DNA of 54,605 nucleotides from an uncultured Methanobrevibacter sp. (lineage in GTDB: Archaea; Methanobacteriota; Methanobacteria; Methanobacteriales; Methanobacteriaceae): the NCBI RefSeq assembly GCF_905235195.1, contig NZ_CAJOKH010000027.1, positions 1 through 54,605 of the forward strand, in the 5' to 3' direction. Made by a program: the position numbers and the translations under genes. Positions 25,638-35,827 of this stretch are shown here, in pieces (within the stretch, counting starts at the first letter, position 1; the number at the start of each line of letters is the position of its first letter). The notes beneath the pieces were generated by a model. That model worked only from the letters and a program-made list of their open reading frames with translations. It did not search any database and was not told the origin of the DNA.

Positions 25638-26354
25638 TTAAATTCTGTGTAAAAAACCAATATTAAAATAATGGAAATATACCCCATACTTTACAATGGC
25701 GGTTAAAATTAGAATTATTAAAAGTACTGTTGCCATTTTTTTATGAAATTTTTTATTATATAATGGTAAGAAAAGCTTAACACCTGCAGGTGAAAATAAA
25801 TCAACAATACTATGAGATAATAAACCTAAAAAAATTGATGAAAAAATTAAAAGTTCATTAAAACTAGCAGGATATAAAAATACAGCTAATAAAAATAATA
25901 TAATAAATAGAGGTAATAATTTTTTATTAATGGAAAATAAAGAAATAAAAATTATACATATACTAATTGAAACTAAATTAACATAAGAAAAGGAATTTAG
26001 TATATTTAATTTTAAAATAATATTATATCCTAATTTTATTATAAAAAATAAGATAATTGTAATAAGTGAAATCCCAAAAATGGAATGGGTAAATCCTCGA
26101 TGAGAAGAAAAATAAAATATTAAACCTAGAAGGCATATTAAAATTCCCAAAGAATAAGGTAATTTAAGAATATAGAAAGCTATAAAAATTAAAAGGCCTA
26201 TTATAATAAGTCTATAAACATTATCCATTTTTATTTTATGATCATTATCTGGAATATTTCCACCAATTAATGTTAAAGCAATAGCTATAGGATTTTGGAA
26301 AAATAATAAAGCTAATACTAATGCAACAATACTGTGAATCTTATAATCAGACAT
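25638..26354 (-). CDS. YdjM-like membrane-bound metal-dependent hydrolase family protein
   Basis: A 238-residue membrane protein with six or so helices. The family's conserved metal-like residues are present: H7 (KIHSIVALVLALLF), the D-N-D in GGNIPDNDHK, SSHRGFTHSIFG and LSHSIVDLFSPAGVKL. The family (PF04307, formerly DUF457) is annotated as hydrolase on this basis, but activity has not been shown for archaeal members. GTGAT stands 7 nt before the ATG. It converges with the MATE gene 42 bp away. Confidence 0.8.
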   Translation of the reverse strand: MSDYKIHSIVALVLALLFFQNPIAIALTLIGGNIPDNDHKIKMDNVYRLIIIGLLIFIAFYILKLPYSLGILICLLGLIFYFSSHRGFTHSIFGISLITIILFFIIKLGYNIILKLNILNSFSYVNLVSISICIIFISLFSINKKLLPLFIILFLLAVFLYPASFNELLIFSSIFLGLLSHSIVDLFSPAGVKLFLPLYNKKFHKKMATVLLIILILTAIVKYGVYFHYFNIGFLHRI

Positions 26355-26520
26355 GAAATCACTTAAATACCAATAAACTATATTTTAAAAAAAAATATTA
26401 TTTTAAACTTTCATTAATTAGGTTTTAAATTAGTATTTAAATATTATTAGCCTAGAGCTTATGAAATCTAATATTTGATAAAAACAGATTAATAATAAAA
26501 TTTCATGAAAAATATCTATT

Positions 26521-26669
26521 AAATATAAATTTGATAAATATAACTCTATGAAATATAAGTTTAATAAGTATAACTCTATGAAATATAAGTTTAATAAGTA
26601 TAACTCTATGAAATATAAGTTTAATAAGTATAACTCTTGAAATATAAGTTTAATAAGTATAACTCTATG
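26521..26669. repeat. Five tandem copies of a 30 bp repeat
   Basis: Units begin at 26521, 26551, 26581, 26611 and 26640. Three are identical, starting AAATATAAGTTTAATAAG and ending TATAACTCTATG; the first has three changes and the fourth lacks one A. A sixth degenerate unit starts at 26670. The array sits 28 bp past the stop of the M14-type gene and 170 bp before the YdjM-like gene. There are no spacers, so it is a minisatellite and not a CRISPR. The remainder of 26355-26697 holds nothing else. Confidence 0.9.
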
Positions 26670-26697
26670 AAATATAAAATTAATTAATATAAATCAC

Positions 26698-27474
26698 TTA
26701 TTTAAAAACATCAAAATATGATAAGAAACTATACATCTGGAGTAATGAACGTTGATATGCTCCTTTTTTTAGATAGCCAAAAGGAGATAAAACTTCACAG
26801 GTAACAGAAGGAATACTCGCCAAATTACATTCATCTTCAAGTGCACCGTTATAATTGTCTCCTGCTTTAGGATAATTTAATAATTTACATCCAATATTTT
26901 TTGAGATAAACTGGCCAATATTATAACTTTCAGCTGTTGGATTTAATGATGAGAAAACAGCTTCAATACCGGGAGTACTATTAACACCAGTAGAATGAAA
27001 ATCACCAACTGCTTTAATATTTTGAGATTTAATCAATTTAAATATAATATTGGTTAAAGAACCTTCAACAAGAGTTGACCTATTTAAATCCATGCTCTTA
27101 AAAGATCTGGAATTATGCATTGTTGCATTAGGTGCAACAAAAGGAATTACATAAATAGTCCCATTTAGTTCTTGAGACAATAAATAATTTATTAAATATA
27201 AACTTGCAAGTTGTGGAGGTAGTTCATTACCATGTACTCCACTTACCACCATAAGCTTTTCACCAGTACTACCTATTTTTACTAGTGGTACACCCTTAAT
27301 TGATTCTTTTAAAATATTTTTAAAAAAAGCATTATTTGGAATTTCCTTATATAATCTTTTATTTGCAGAAATATAACCTCCATAAAAATCTGAAGACTTT
27401 AATAACTTAATATCAAAATCATTAACCAAAGTTTGATTATTAAACTTTTGAATTAATAATTTATCTGCATCCAT
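26698..27474 (-). CDS. Succinylglutamate desuccinylase/aspartoacylase-like M14 family hydrolase
   Basis: A 258-residue zinc hydrolase. The zinc-binding HxxE is H81 and E84 in SGVHGNELPP; the third ligand is H160 in GDFHSTG; D129-x-N131-R132 (DLNR) is the substrate-binding motif; CEVLSP near residue 228 supplies the catalytic glutamate. The enzyme should cleave an amide or amino acid conjugate, but the substrate cannot be told. There is no signal peptide, so it is cytoplasmic. GGAG precedes the ATG with normal spacing. It is a single-gene unit followed by the 30 bp repeats. Confidence 0.82.
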   Translation of the reverse strand: MDADKLLIQKFNNQTLVNDFDIKLLKSSDFYGGYISANKRLYKEIPNNAFFKNILKESIKGVPLVKIGSTGEKLMVVSGVHGNELPPQLASLYLINYLLSQELNGTIYVIPFVAPNATMHNSRSFKSMDLNRSTLVEGSLTNIIFKLIKSQNIKAVGDFHSTGVNSTPGIEAVFSSLNPTAESYNIGQFISKNIGCKLLNYPKAGDNYNGALEDECNLASIPSVTCEVLSPFGYLKKGAYQRSLLQMYSFLSYFDVFK

Positions 27475-27866
27475 TATAAAAACTCCAAAAATTAATAAAA
27501 AATTTACATTATAGATAGTTACATCTTAAATTTTAAAAAAATAATTAATTTACAATAAAATTTAAAATACATTGAAACTCTTTTTAGAAAAAATTCTTTT
27601 CTATTATAAATTTTGAAAGTATCCTATTTAAATTAATCTAAATGATTTTTTATAATACTATTTAAAAAAATATATAAAAATATTTAAGTTTAAAAATCGA
27701 AAAAGAAGAGAATTATAATTTAATAAATAAATTGAATAATATTAAGAAATCATTCTAACTTATATTTTTATATAATAAATAAAATATAAATAATATAAAA
27801 CTTATTTTTATATAATCAGTTTTTAAATACTTAAAAATACCATAATAAATTTACATAGGTGATTAG
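27475..27866. promoter_or_regulatory. Divergent intergenic region with the argG promoter
   Basis: Two similar TATA-like stretches occur before argG: CTTATATTTTTATATAAT (about 27760-27777) and CTTATTTTTATATAATC (27801-27817). The second, about 50-65 bp before the ATG, is the better promoter candidate. GGTG with 7 nt spacing follows at 27856-27859. The left part is plain AT-rich DNA. Confidence 0.45.
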
Positions 27867-29042
27867 ATGGAGAAAGTAGTTCTTGCATTCAGTGGAGGTT
27901 TAGACACTACTGTTTGTGTAAAATTATTAGAAGAGGAATATAATTATGAAGTTATTACCGCATGTGTTGATGTTGGTCAACCTGAAGAAGAAATTAATAA
28001 ATCTCAAAATTCTGCAGATAATTTAAATCATGGAAAACATTATGTTATTGATGCAAAAGAAGAATTTGCAAATGAATACATTTCAAAAGGAATAAAAGCT
28101 AATGCGGAATATGAAGGTTACCCATTAAGTACTGCACTTGCAAGACCATTAATTGCAATGAAAATTATTGAAATAGCTGAAAAAGAAGGAGCAACTGCAA
28201 TTGCACATGGTTGTACTGGAAAAGGTAATGACCAATTTAGATTTGAAGCTATAATTAATTCAATGAGTGACCTTAAAGTTATTGCTCCAATTAGAGAATT
28301 GAACTTAACAAGAACTGAGGAAATTGCATATGCAAAAGAACATAATCTTCCACTTCCAAGTGATAAAATTTATAGTATTGATATAAATATTTGGGGAAGA
28401 AGTATTGAAGGAGATATATTAGAAGATCCCTGTAATGAACCACCTGAAGAAATATACGAATGGACCAAATCTCTTGAAGATGCAAATGATACACCTCAAA
28501 AAGTTACAATTGAATTTGAAGAAGGAATTCCAATTGCAATAAATGGAGAAATGATGTCCTTAGTAGATTTAATCTGGAAAGCTAATAAAATAGCTGGAGA
28601 TAATGGAATTGGTAGAGTTGACATTATTGAAAACAGAATTGTAGGTTTTAAATCTAGAGAAAATTATGAAGTTCCTGGAGCAAAATTACTAATTTCTGCT
28701 CATAAAGCTTTAGAAGAATTAGTTTTAACTGTAGATGAGCTAAGATTTGCAGAATATATGAGTACATTATATGCAGATTTAGTATACAAAGCAATGTGGC
28801 AAGAACCATTAAGGGATGATCTTGATCAGGCAATTGACCAAATGCAAAGAAGAGTATCTGGAAAAGTTGTTATGAAATTATTCAAAGGTTCCATCCAACC
28901 ATTAACTAGAAAATCACCTTTCAGCATACATAGTGTTGAACAAATTACCTTTGAAGACAAAGAGACTGATCAAAAAGAAGTTGAAGGTATGATTAAATAC
29001 CATAACTTACAAGGTCTAAACTATCAAAAACTTAATTTATAA
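27867..29042 (+). CDS. argG: Argininosuccinate synthase
   Basis: Joins citrulline and aspartate using ATP, the seventh step of arginine synthesis; cytoplasmic. The N-terminal pyrophosphatase loop [10 protein letters not shown] (residues 7-16), [14 protein letters not shown], the ATP/citrulline site [14 protein letters not shown] and [14 protein letters not shown] are all intact. Length 391 is normal. GGTG is 7 nt before the ATG. It stands alone, transcribed away from the M14-type hydrolase gene. Confidence 0.97.
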   Translation: MEKVVLAFSGGLDTTVCVKLLEEEYNYEVITACVDVGQPEEEINKSQNSADNLNHGKHYVIDAKEEFANEYISKGIKANAEYEGYPLSTALARPLIAMKIIEIAEKEGATAIAHGCTGKGNDQFRFEAIINSMSDLKVIAPIRELNLTRTEEIAYAKEHNLPLPSDKIYSIDINIWGRSIEGDILEDPCNEPPEEIYEWTKSLEDANDTPQKVTIEFEEGIPIAINGEMMSLVDLIWKANKIAGDNGIGRVDIIENRIVGFKSRENYEVPGAKLLISAHKALEELVLTVDELRFAEYMSTLYADLVYKAMWQEPLRDDLDQAIDQMQRRVSGKVVMKLFKGSIQPLTRKSPFSIHSVEQITFEDKETDQKEVEGMIKYHNLQGLNYQKLNL

Positions 29043-29082
29043 TTTTTAAACTTTATTTCTTTTTTTATTTTTATTTTTAATG
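29043..29082 (+). terminator. T-rich terminator after argG
   Basis: Just after the argG stop the coding strand has several T runs (TTTTT, TTTATTTC, then TTTTTTTA and TTTTTATTTTT), as expected of archaeal intrinsic termination. Confidence 0.5.
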
Positions 29083-29197
29083 ATTTACATCCAATAAATT
29101 ATTTTTAAGGACTACTATTGATTTAAATATTTTTATATATTATTATAAATCAATAAAATTATTATTTATAATAAAAAATAATAAAAAAGGTAAAATT

Positions 29198-29935
29198 ATG
29201 GATTCAAATGAAAGAATAAATAATTTGGCTAAAATAATTGAAAATTCCAAAAAAATTGTATTTTTTGGTGGTGCAGGAGTTTCAACTGAAAGTGGAATAC
29301 CGGATTTTAGAAGTGCAAATGGAATCTATAATCAAAAGACTAAAAATTTACTTTCTCCAGAAGAAATAGTCTCACATACATATTTTATAAACCATACAGA
29401 AGAATTTTACAATTTTTATAGAGAAAATCTTATCTTTAAAGATGCCAAACCTAATAATTGTCATATAGGACTAAAAAAATTAGAAGATATGGGTAAATTA
29501 AAGGCAATTATTACACAAAATATTGATGGTCTACACCAGAAGGCTGGAAGTGAAAATGTCTTCGAACTTCATGGAAGTGTTTATAGAAATTTTTGTACAG
29601 GTTGTAATAAAAGTTATGGGATTGAAACGATTATAGAAAATGAAGGAATTCCTAGATGCGAATGTGGAGGAATAATTAAACCTGATGTGGTTCTTTATGA
29701 AGAACCATTAAATAGAACCATTATGAACATTTCAATTGACCATATAAGCCATTGTGATACTCTAATAATTGGAGGAACATCACTTGTGGTGAATCCTGCA
29801 AGTAGCCTAATACAATATTTTAATGGAAAAAATCTAATTTTAATTAATAAAAGTGAAACCCCATATGATTATATGGCAAATCTTGTAATAAATCAGCCTA
29901 TAGGAGAAGTATTTTCCCAAATTCTTGATTTATAA
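29198..29935 (+). CDS. cobB: NAD-dependent protein deacylase, sirtuin family
   Basis: Removes acyl groups from lysines using NAD+. Intact motifs: NAD-binding GGAGVSTESGIPDFRS (residues 24-39), TQNIDGLHQKAGS, the catalytic histidine in FELHGS, and a zinc site CTGC plus CECG about 20 residues later. GGTSLVVNPA closes the NAD pocket. Length 245 fits the short prokaryotic class III group. In archaea targets include chromatin proteins such as Alba; here the target is unknown. GG lies 7 nt before the ATG. It converges with sfsA, 3 bp between the stops. Confidence 0.94.
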   Translation: MDSNERINNLAKIIENSKKIVFFGGAGVSTESGIPDFRSANGIYNQKTKNLLSPEEIVSHTYFINHTEEFYNFYRENLIFKDAKPNNCHIGLKKLEDMGKLKAIITQNIDGLHQKAGSENVFELHGSVYRNFCTGCNKSYGIETIIENEGIPRCECGGIIKPDVVLYEEPLNRTIMNISIDHISHCDTLIIGGTSLVVNPASSLIQYFNGKNLILINKSETPYDYMANLVINQPIGEVFSQILDL

Positions 29936-29938
29936 AAT

Positions 29939-30643
29939 CTATTTATCTAAACTAAAGTCTAAAGACTTATCATCAATTTTAACCTCATCTAAAGTATTAA
30001 TAGATTTATAAACTAATATTTCAACACCTTCACTATTAACTCTTTTTAATGTTTCGGCAAATTGAGGATCATTTTCCCAATTAGGTCTAAAGTAGTCTCC
30101 TGCAGGATGTTGTATTAAAAAGAATACAACAGCTCTATGACCTTCTTTTTTAAGTTTTAAAAGTTCCCTTAAATGTTTAGAACCTCTTTCAGTAGGTGCA
30201 TCTGGAAACTGTGCAATACCATCTTTAATTAAGGTTACCCCTTTTACCTCACAATAACAATCCTCTAGAGATCCATCATTTAATGTTTTTTTAAGATAAA
30301 TATCTATTCTAGAATTATGGAAAGTTTTTTCAGATGAAATTTCACTGTAACCTTGAAGCTCTTTTATTTTACCTTCATTGATTGCTTCAAAAACGACCCT
30401 ATTTGCATCTTGAGAGTGTAAAGAAACTAGCTCACCCTTGTTTACAACAAAAATTAGAGAGTATTTTGTCTTACGTTTAGGATTGTCACTTACACGAAGA
30501 AAAACTTCAACTCCCTCAATTAACAGCTCCTTACATCGGCCAGTATTTGGAACATGAGCTTTAACTTCTACACCTTCAAGTTCACAAATAGCTATAAAAC
30601 GGTTAGGTCTACTTTTAAAAATAGCTTTTAAATATTTTGACAT
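29939..30643 (-). CDS. sfsA: SfsA family DNA/RNA nuclease
   Basis: A 234-residue protein with the N-terminal OB-like part RFIAICELEGVEVKAHVPN followed by TGRCKELL, and the nuclease core HNSRIDIYL and CYCEVKGVTL (D and ExK of a PD-(D/E)XK fold). DAPTERGSKHLREL is another family motif. First named sugar fermentation stimulation protein in E. coli; the nuclease role is a later family assignment. It is 16 bp downstream of nnr on the same strand and probably cotranscribed with it. Confidence 0.92.
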   Translation of the reverse strand: MSKYLKAIFKSRPNRFIAICELEGVEVKAHVPNTGRCKELLIEGVEVFLRVSDNPKRKTKYSLIFVVNKGELVSLHSQDANRVVFEAINEGKIKELQGYSEISSEKTFHNSRIDIYLKKTLNDGSLEDCYCEVKGVTLIKDGIAQFPDAPTERGSKHLRELLKLKKEGHRAVVFFLIQHPAGDYFRPNWENDPQFAETLKRVNSEGVEILVYKSINTLDEVKIDDKSLDFSLDK

Positions 30644-30659
30644 TTTACCCCTAATTACA

Positions 30660-32219
30660 CTATTTAATTATATTTGCCATTAATGCACCAAGATACTCAG
30701 TAATATCACTTGCTGAAAATCCATACCCTTGTTTATTAAATGCTAAATCTCCTGCCCTACCATTTAAGTAAAGTGCAAGAGCTGCTGCATCAAAAGTATT
30801 TAATCCCTGTGAAAGTAAACTTACAGCAATACCAGATAATGCATCACCCGTACCTCCAACAGTCATACCAGGATTACCTGTTTTATTGATTCTAAATTGA
30901 TTACCCTTTAAAACTAAATCATATTTACCTTTTAAAACAACAGTTGACTTAACAGATTTTGTAATATTTTGTATAGATTCAATTTGATTATTGATAGATA
31001 CATAGTCTAAATCCTGAGACAAATTATTAATAGAATCTAAATCAATACCCTTATTATTAATTACACTATTAAAGAATGTTTTAAATTCAAATAAATGAGG
31101 AGTAAGAATAATATCCTCTCTATCCTTGATTAATTTTATATCGACAAGTTTTAAAGCATCAGCATCTAAAACAATTGGTTTCTTAATTTTATGTACAAGT
31201 ATATTAAATAATTTAGCAGTTTCATCATTAATTGATGAACCGGGACCAATTAAAACTGCATCAACACCATCTACAAGTTCTAGAATATCATCTAAATGTT
31301 CACTTGACAGGTAATCTCCACTTAAACCTTTAACGATTAAATCAGGAGATAAGGATTTAATCGGTAAACTTGCAGAATTTGGACAAGCCACATAGACTAA
31401 ATCAGTACCAGAAGATATTGCAGACATTCCTGAAATAGCTGGAGCCCCTGAATAATCATTACTTCCTCCAATAATTAATATTTTACCATGAACTCCTTTA
31501 TAAGAAGAAGGCAATCTGTTTTGAATTTTAACCAAGTCTCCATATCCAACAAATATTTCAGCCTCTAATGGGATACCAATATCACAAGTAACAATGCCTC
31601 CTACAATATCCTCATTTGCTATTTTAACACCTGTTTTTATTCTATGGAATGTTATAGTATAATCGGCTTTGATTGACAAATCATATACCTCACCTGTTAA
31701 TGGATCCAGGCCTGAAGGAACATCAACAGCAATTTTAATTCCTTTTGCATTGTTTATTGTTTCTATTGCCCTACGCGCTTTATCTCTTAATTTGCCTTTA
31801 ATACCCGTTCCAAGTATTCCGTCAACAAGTACTGCCTCACCCTCTAAATCAATATTATCAAAATCAGCTAAATCATTTATATAATGAATTTTAAGTGAGG
31901 AAATTCTAGGTTGCATATTTAAAAGTACTTCTAAATTTGCCTTTGCATCTTTTGATTTAATATTATCAAGAGTATTTAATGAATATATTTCAACTTCAAA
32001 TCCCCTATTTAACAAATATCTTGATGCTACAAAACAATCTCCACCATTACCTCCAGAACCTGCAAATAGTAAAATTTTAATTGGATAGGAATAATTATAG
32101 GTTACAATTTTAGCAATCTCATCTGCTAAGGATTTTCCTGCTGATTCCATTAAACAAATCCTATTAATACCTAAATATTCACAATTTAAATCTGTTGCTT
32201 CCATATCTATCGGATTCAT
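30660..32219 (-). CDS. nnr: Bifunctional NAD(P)H-hydrate epimerase/ADP-dependent dehydratase
   Basis: Repairs hydrated NADH and NADPH. Residues 1 to about 215 are the epimerase (YjeF_N) with AGSGGNGGDCFVASRYL and IKIAVDVPSGLDPLTG; residues about 225-519 are the dehydratase (ribokinase-like YjeF_C) with KILIIGGSNDYSGAPAI, VLIGPGSS, LDADALKLV, LTPHLFEF and the catalytic NPGMTVGGTGDALSG. Both domains are complete. GGTG is 7 nt before the ATG. It is the first gene of a two-gene unit with sfsA. Confidence 0.95.
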   Translation of the reverse strand: MNPIDMEATDLNCEYLGINRICLMESAGKSLADEIAKIVTYNYSYPIKILLFAGSGGNGGDCFVASRYLLNRGFEVEIYSLNTLDNIKSKDAKANLEVLLNMQPRISSLKIHYINDLADFDNIDLEGEAVLVDGILGTGIKGKLRDKARRAIETINNAKGIKIAVDVPSGLDPLTGEVYDLSIKADYTITFHRIKTGVKIANEDIVGGIVTCDIGIPLEAEIFVGYGDLVKIQNRLPSSYKGVHGKILIIGGSNDYSGAPAISGMSAISSGTDLVYVACPNSASLPIKSLSPDLIVKGLSGDYLSSEHLDDILELVDGVDAVLIGPGSSINDETAKLFNILVHKIKKPIVLDADALKLVDIKLIKDREDIILTPHLFEFKTFFNSVINNKGIDLDSINNLSQDLDYVSINNQIESIQNITKSVKSTVVLKGKYDLVLKGNQFRINKTGNPGMTVGGTGDALSGIAVSLLSQGLNTFDAAALALYLNGRAGDLAFNKQGYGFSASDITEYLGALMANIIK

Positions 32220-32350
32220 TATCTCACCATTATAATATATTTAGACCTTTAAAACTAAATATCATACCATATAAACAATACTTATTATAATATTTATTAT
32301 AATATTTATTATAATACTCATTATAGTACTTATATAATATTTATAATATT
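32220..32350. repeat. 12 bp tandem repeat upstream of nnr
   Basis: From 32282 the unit TTATTATAATAT repeats: two exact copies, then TTATTATAATAC, TCATTATAGTAC and a shortened TTATATAATAT. It lies about 60-120 bp before the nnr start, where promoter elements are expected. The rest of the gap to 32577 is AT-rich without features. Confidence 0.6.
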
Positions 32351-32577
32351 AAAATTAAAGAATTTTTAAAAAAAATTATTTAAAAATGTTTATTTGAAAT
32401 AAAATATTATTGAATATTTTTTTAAATGAAATATTAATTAAATATATTATTTATTATTATTATAAAAATAAATAAGTATAAACTATTAAACAATATATAC
32501 ACTTAAATTAATAATTTTTTAAGTTAATTTATAAATGACATTAATTCTATAAAAAAAATTGATTAAAAAGGTGTAAA

Positions 32578-33436
32578 TTGCCTTTAAAAAAAGATAATTT
32601 AAAATTTATACTGAAAAATCATAGTTTTATAATAATAGGATTAGTATTTAGTTTAATTGTATTTATTTATGGAATTATTGTTCTATGATTATTCTAAAAC
32701 TAAATAGTATTGATTCCATTTATTATACGGTTATTACTGTTGAAACCGTAGGATATGGAGATAAACACCCTACAACATATATGGCAAAAATATTTACTTT
32801 AACTTTATCATTATTAGGGATAGAAATTATTACTTATATATTTAGTACTATTTTTGAAAATGTTTCTAATGAAATAAAAAGAAGGCAAGTGAGATGAATA
32901 GAAAAAGGGATAATATGGATTGTTTCAAGAGCAAGTAAAAAAGAAAACATTGAAAGATTATATAATGCAGGTGCAAATAAAGTCATATCTCCAGAAACAA
33001 GTGGGGAAACAGAAATATTTTTATCCGCTGTAAAACCTAATCTAATAAGGATTACAGATTCAAGAAAAAGGGGACAATTTGAAGAAGGAATTTATATTCA
33101 TTTAAAACATGACTGTGCAATTGAAATGATTGAATATCACTTTCCAGGAATTTAAAAACCTTTTACTATTGATGTAGGGTTTAAAACTAAAGAAGATTTA
33201 ATTGAATATCTTAAAACAAATTAAAAAATAAAACTTCAAAATGCCTTAAACAGTATAGAAAAATTATCAAATTGAATAACTTCACAATTAATAAGTGGGC
33301 TAATTTTAAAGCATTAGAAGAAGCTATAAAAGAATTAAAAGCAAATAATTTGATTTATGGAGTAAACCTTACTGATAAAGAAATATTAAATATAAATAAC
33401 AAAAGAATAAATCAAATAGAGTATACGGAAGAATAA
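32578..33436 (+). pseudogene. Decayed RCK-type potassium channel
   Basis: Remains of a two-helix K+ channel with a cytoplasmic RCK (TrkA-like) domain. GGTG and TTG 32578 start helix 1 (IIIGLVFSLIVFIYGIIVL), which runs into TGA at 32686. One frame over, from 32685, come the pore with the filter TVGYGD and helix 2, ending at TGA 32895. Past that stop, in the same frame, IWIVSRASKKENIERLYNAGANKVISPE matches the second half of an RCK N-domain, while the NAD-binding GxGxxG half is missing. Further stops (33153, 33222) and another frame change before a last piece (NKWANFKALEEAIKEL) follow. One deletion of roughly 75 codons, two frame changes and several stops make function unlikely. Confidence 0.85.
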
Positions 33437-33570
33437 TAAATATTAATAAAAATAAGTAATACTAAATAAAAAAATATCCGAATAAAAAAAATCAAACATT
33501 AATTAGAAATAATAATATAATCTAAAAAGTAAAAAAAAGTAAGAAAAATAGTTATAGATTTATACAACTA

Positions 33571-34452
33571 TTATAATTCTTTTAATTTGATTTGGTAAGG
33601 ACCTAAATCCCCACCATAGTTTCCTGCACCAATTTTTAAAACACCATGTGCAGTACAAGCAGCTTCAATACCTGCTTTCATTGCAGCTCTAACAGATTCT
33701 TCATCGACACCATCAATAACGATTTCAACCATACCAAAAACATCATCAGGTAATTCAGTGTCAACAACATCTTTTAAAGTTACACATTCTTTTTCATTGG
33801 TAGAAGCACTTAAAAATTTATATTTAGAACCAACTTTAGAACCAGAAGCAACCATTCCACCAGGGAAAGGAGTTATTACACCTGGAACAGCTTTAATAGC
33901 ATCAGCAGCAATTTCAGCAGCTACTACAGCTGAAAGTTGACTATCTGCCATGATAAAGAAGTTTCCTCCAGCAACACCATCTTTGAATCCCATAGTATCT
34001 TCTACTAAGAATTCACCGGACATAATAGGAATAACATGCATTTTTCTTCCATCCATTTCTTTTTCAGATTGGTATCCGTCACCAAAGAACTTAAGTTTGC
34101 TTCCAGTAGCAAATGAGTCTTCCCCATCAAGAGCATTAAAAGCTGCTGCAGTAGGAGCAGTTAAAACACATTGACCAATCCTATTCATGATTTCTTCATC
34201 TAAAGCTTTTTTAGACATATGACAAATCATAATAGCAAAACCTGGTCTTCCATCAGGAGATTTAGTTGGAGGTACATAAGTATCAATACCTGCTTCTGCA
34301 GGACATCCAATTACAGAACAAGCATATCCTGTAGCTTCAGTAGCTGTAATTTCTGCTAAATGTTTAGTAGCAGCAGTTATAATAATTCTTGAGACTTTTA
34401 TTCCAAAACCTTCAGCAAAGGTATCTTCAATTTCTACACCATTATTTTCCAT
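33571..34452 (-). CDS. ftr: Formylmethanofuran--tetrahydromethanopterin N-formyltransferase
   Basis: Moves the formyl group from formylmethanofuran to tetrahydromethanopterin, the second step of CO2 reduction to methane; cytoplasmic homotetramer. The sequence begins [20 protein letters not shown] and shows [52 protein letters not shown] and a C-terminal [14 protein letters not shown], all typical of Ftr. Length 293 is close to the usual 297. GGTG is 7 nt before the ATG. Transcribed alone; the other genes of the pathway are outside the window. Confidence 0.96.
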   Translation of the reverse strand: MENNGVEIEDTFAEGFGIKVSRIIITAATKHLAEITATEATGYACSVIGCPAEAGIDTYVPPTKSPDGRPGFAIMICHMSKKALDEEIMNRIGQCVLTAPTAAAFNALDGEDSFATGSKLKFFGDGYQSEKEMDGRKMHVIPIMSGEFLVEDTMGFKDGVAGGNFFIMADSQLSAVVAAEIAADAIKAVPGVITPFPGGMVASGSKVGSKYKFLSASTNEKECVTLKDVVDTELPDDVFGMVEIVIDGVDEESVRAAMKAGIEAACTAHGVLKIGAGNYGGDLGPYQIKLKEL

Positions 34453-34726
34453 TATTTCACCTAATTTAAATTAGATTATAGAATATAATCTTATAATTTT
34501 AAATATATTTTAATAATAAAATAAAGTTTTCTATTTATTTATGATTATTTATTTTTAAAAAAATTACTTAAAATTAAAATTCAGTGATAAAAATTAAAAA
34601 ATTAATAAATAAAATAAAGATATAACCTATTTAGATTAAAATTTTAATGACGAAGCATATAAAATAAATCAGCCGATTATAAGTTTAATAAAAAAAGTAA
34701 AAATAAAAAATAAAAAAAGTGTGATT

Positions 34727-35827
34727 TTATTTTTTCAAATTCTTATTTAATGATTTAATATTCTTTATAGCCTCATTTTGATCTTCTAATGTGGATACAT
34801 TAGGAGTTTCCTCTTCTTTCTCAGCATTTCCATCTAATACATTCACGCCGTAATAAGGTATTGTAAGGGCACCAATAAATGTTGTCATCCAAAAAGAAAT
34901 TAATCTTTCAACTAATGTTGCAGCAGCGCCAATATTAGATGGTATACCTGTAGATGCAAAGAATACAATCATAGTTCCATCAATAATACCTACACCCCCA
35001 GGCAATATTGGAATAAATCCTATAAGTACAGATAAAATAAATACCTCACCAATCATTATAGGTGATACTGGATAACCAAATGCCATAAATATTAAACATA
35101 CCCTTGTAATTTCCAAAATCCATATTAAAAATGATATTGGAAAAGCTTTGTATAATAAGTTTTTATCTTTTACCATTAAACGCATTGAATCCTGAAAACC
35201 AACAATAGCTTCAACTAATCTTTTTTCTCGAGTTTCTGTATTTTTCTTGGAAAACTTGTGAAGTAACCAAACAAGCCATTTTGTAACTTTAGCCCCAAAT
35301 CTATCATTAATAGACATGTAAACAATAGCAAAAACAACTGCAACAACAATTATAACAGCTATAGTTAAGAATATGACAACTGTTAAACTAAGAGTATCGT
35401 GGATTATTAAACCTACAATTGTTAAAAGTGCAAGTAAAATAAAAGGCAATGTATCCATTGCTCTATCAACAATAACAGTTGCAAATGATGATTCAAATGG
35501 AATACCTGTTTCTTTTGTTAAGACATATGCTCTAACAGGTTCTCCCCCACCACGACCACTAGGAGTAATATTGTTAACTGCTAAACTTAACATGAGCATT
35601 GGAAAAGTTTTTTGAAAACTTAGATTAATATTAACAGATTTATTGATTAATTGCCATCTTAGTGTAAATAAACCATAAACAAGAAATTGAATTAATACTG
35701 CAAGTAAAACATAATAAACATTAGCATATTGAAAGGCGTACATAACTTTATCTACACCTACAAAGTATATCATTACAAGCAATATTAATAATCCAAAGAC
35801 TAAAAAGATTAAAGACTTATATTTCAT
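34727..35827 (-). CDS. Flippase-like integral membrane protein (UPF0104 / LPG synthase TM family)
   Basis: A 366-residue protein with about eight to nine helices, ending in a polar charged tail. It belongs to the family that includes the membrane part of lysylphosphatidylglycerol synthase and archaeal AglD-like proteins (PF03706). The key loop GRGGGEPVRAYVLTKETG and FIPILPGGVGIIDG are conserved. It probably handles a lipid or polyprenyl-linked substrate; the soluble transferase domain of true MprF is absent. GG stands 7 nt before the ATG. Upstream lies a 460 bp divergent gap to trkH. Confidence 0.85.
   Translation of the reverse strand: MKYKSLIFLVFGLLILLVMIYFVGVDKVMYAFQYANVYYVLLAVLIQFLVYGLFTLRWQLINKSVNINLSFQKTFPMLMLSLAVNNITPSGRGGGEPVRAYVLTKETGIPFESSFATVIVDRAMDTLPFILLALLTIVGLIIHDTLSLTVVIFLTIAVIIVVAVVFAIVYMSINDRFGAKVTKWLVWLLHKFSKKNTETREKRLVEAIVGFQDSMRLMVKDKNLLYKAFPISFLIWILEITRVCLIFMAFGYPVSPIMIGEVFILSVLIGFIPILPGGVGIIDGTMIVFFASTGIPSNIGAAATLVERLISFWMTTFIGALTIPYYGVNVLDGNAEKEEETPNVSTLEDQNEAIKNIKSLNKNLKK

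Noticed and set aside
26521-26669. CRISPR array
   Set aside because: The 30 bp units are head to tail with no spacers, and there are no cas genes; the Cas4-like gene is 15 kb away.
32578-32897. Two separate small membrane proteins (split K+ channel working as two chains)
   Set aside because: The cytoplasmic half is also broken by stops and lacks the NAD-binding part, so decay explains it better.
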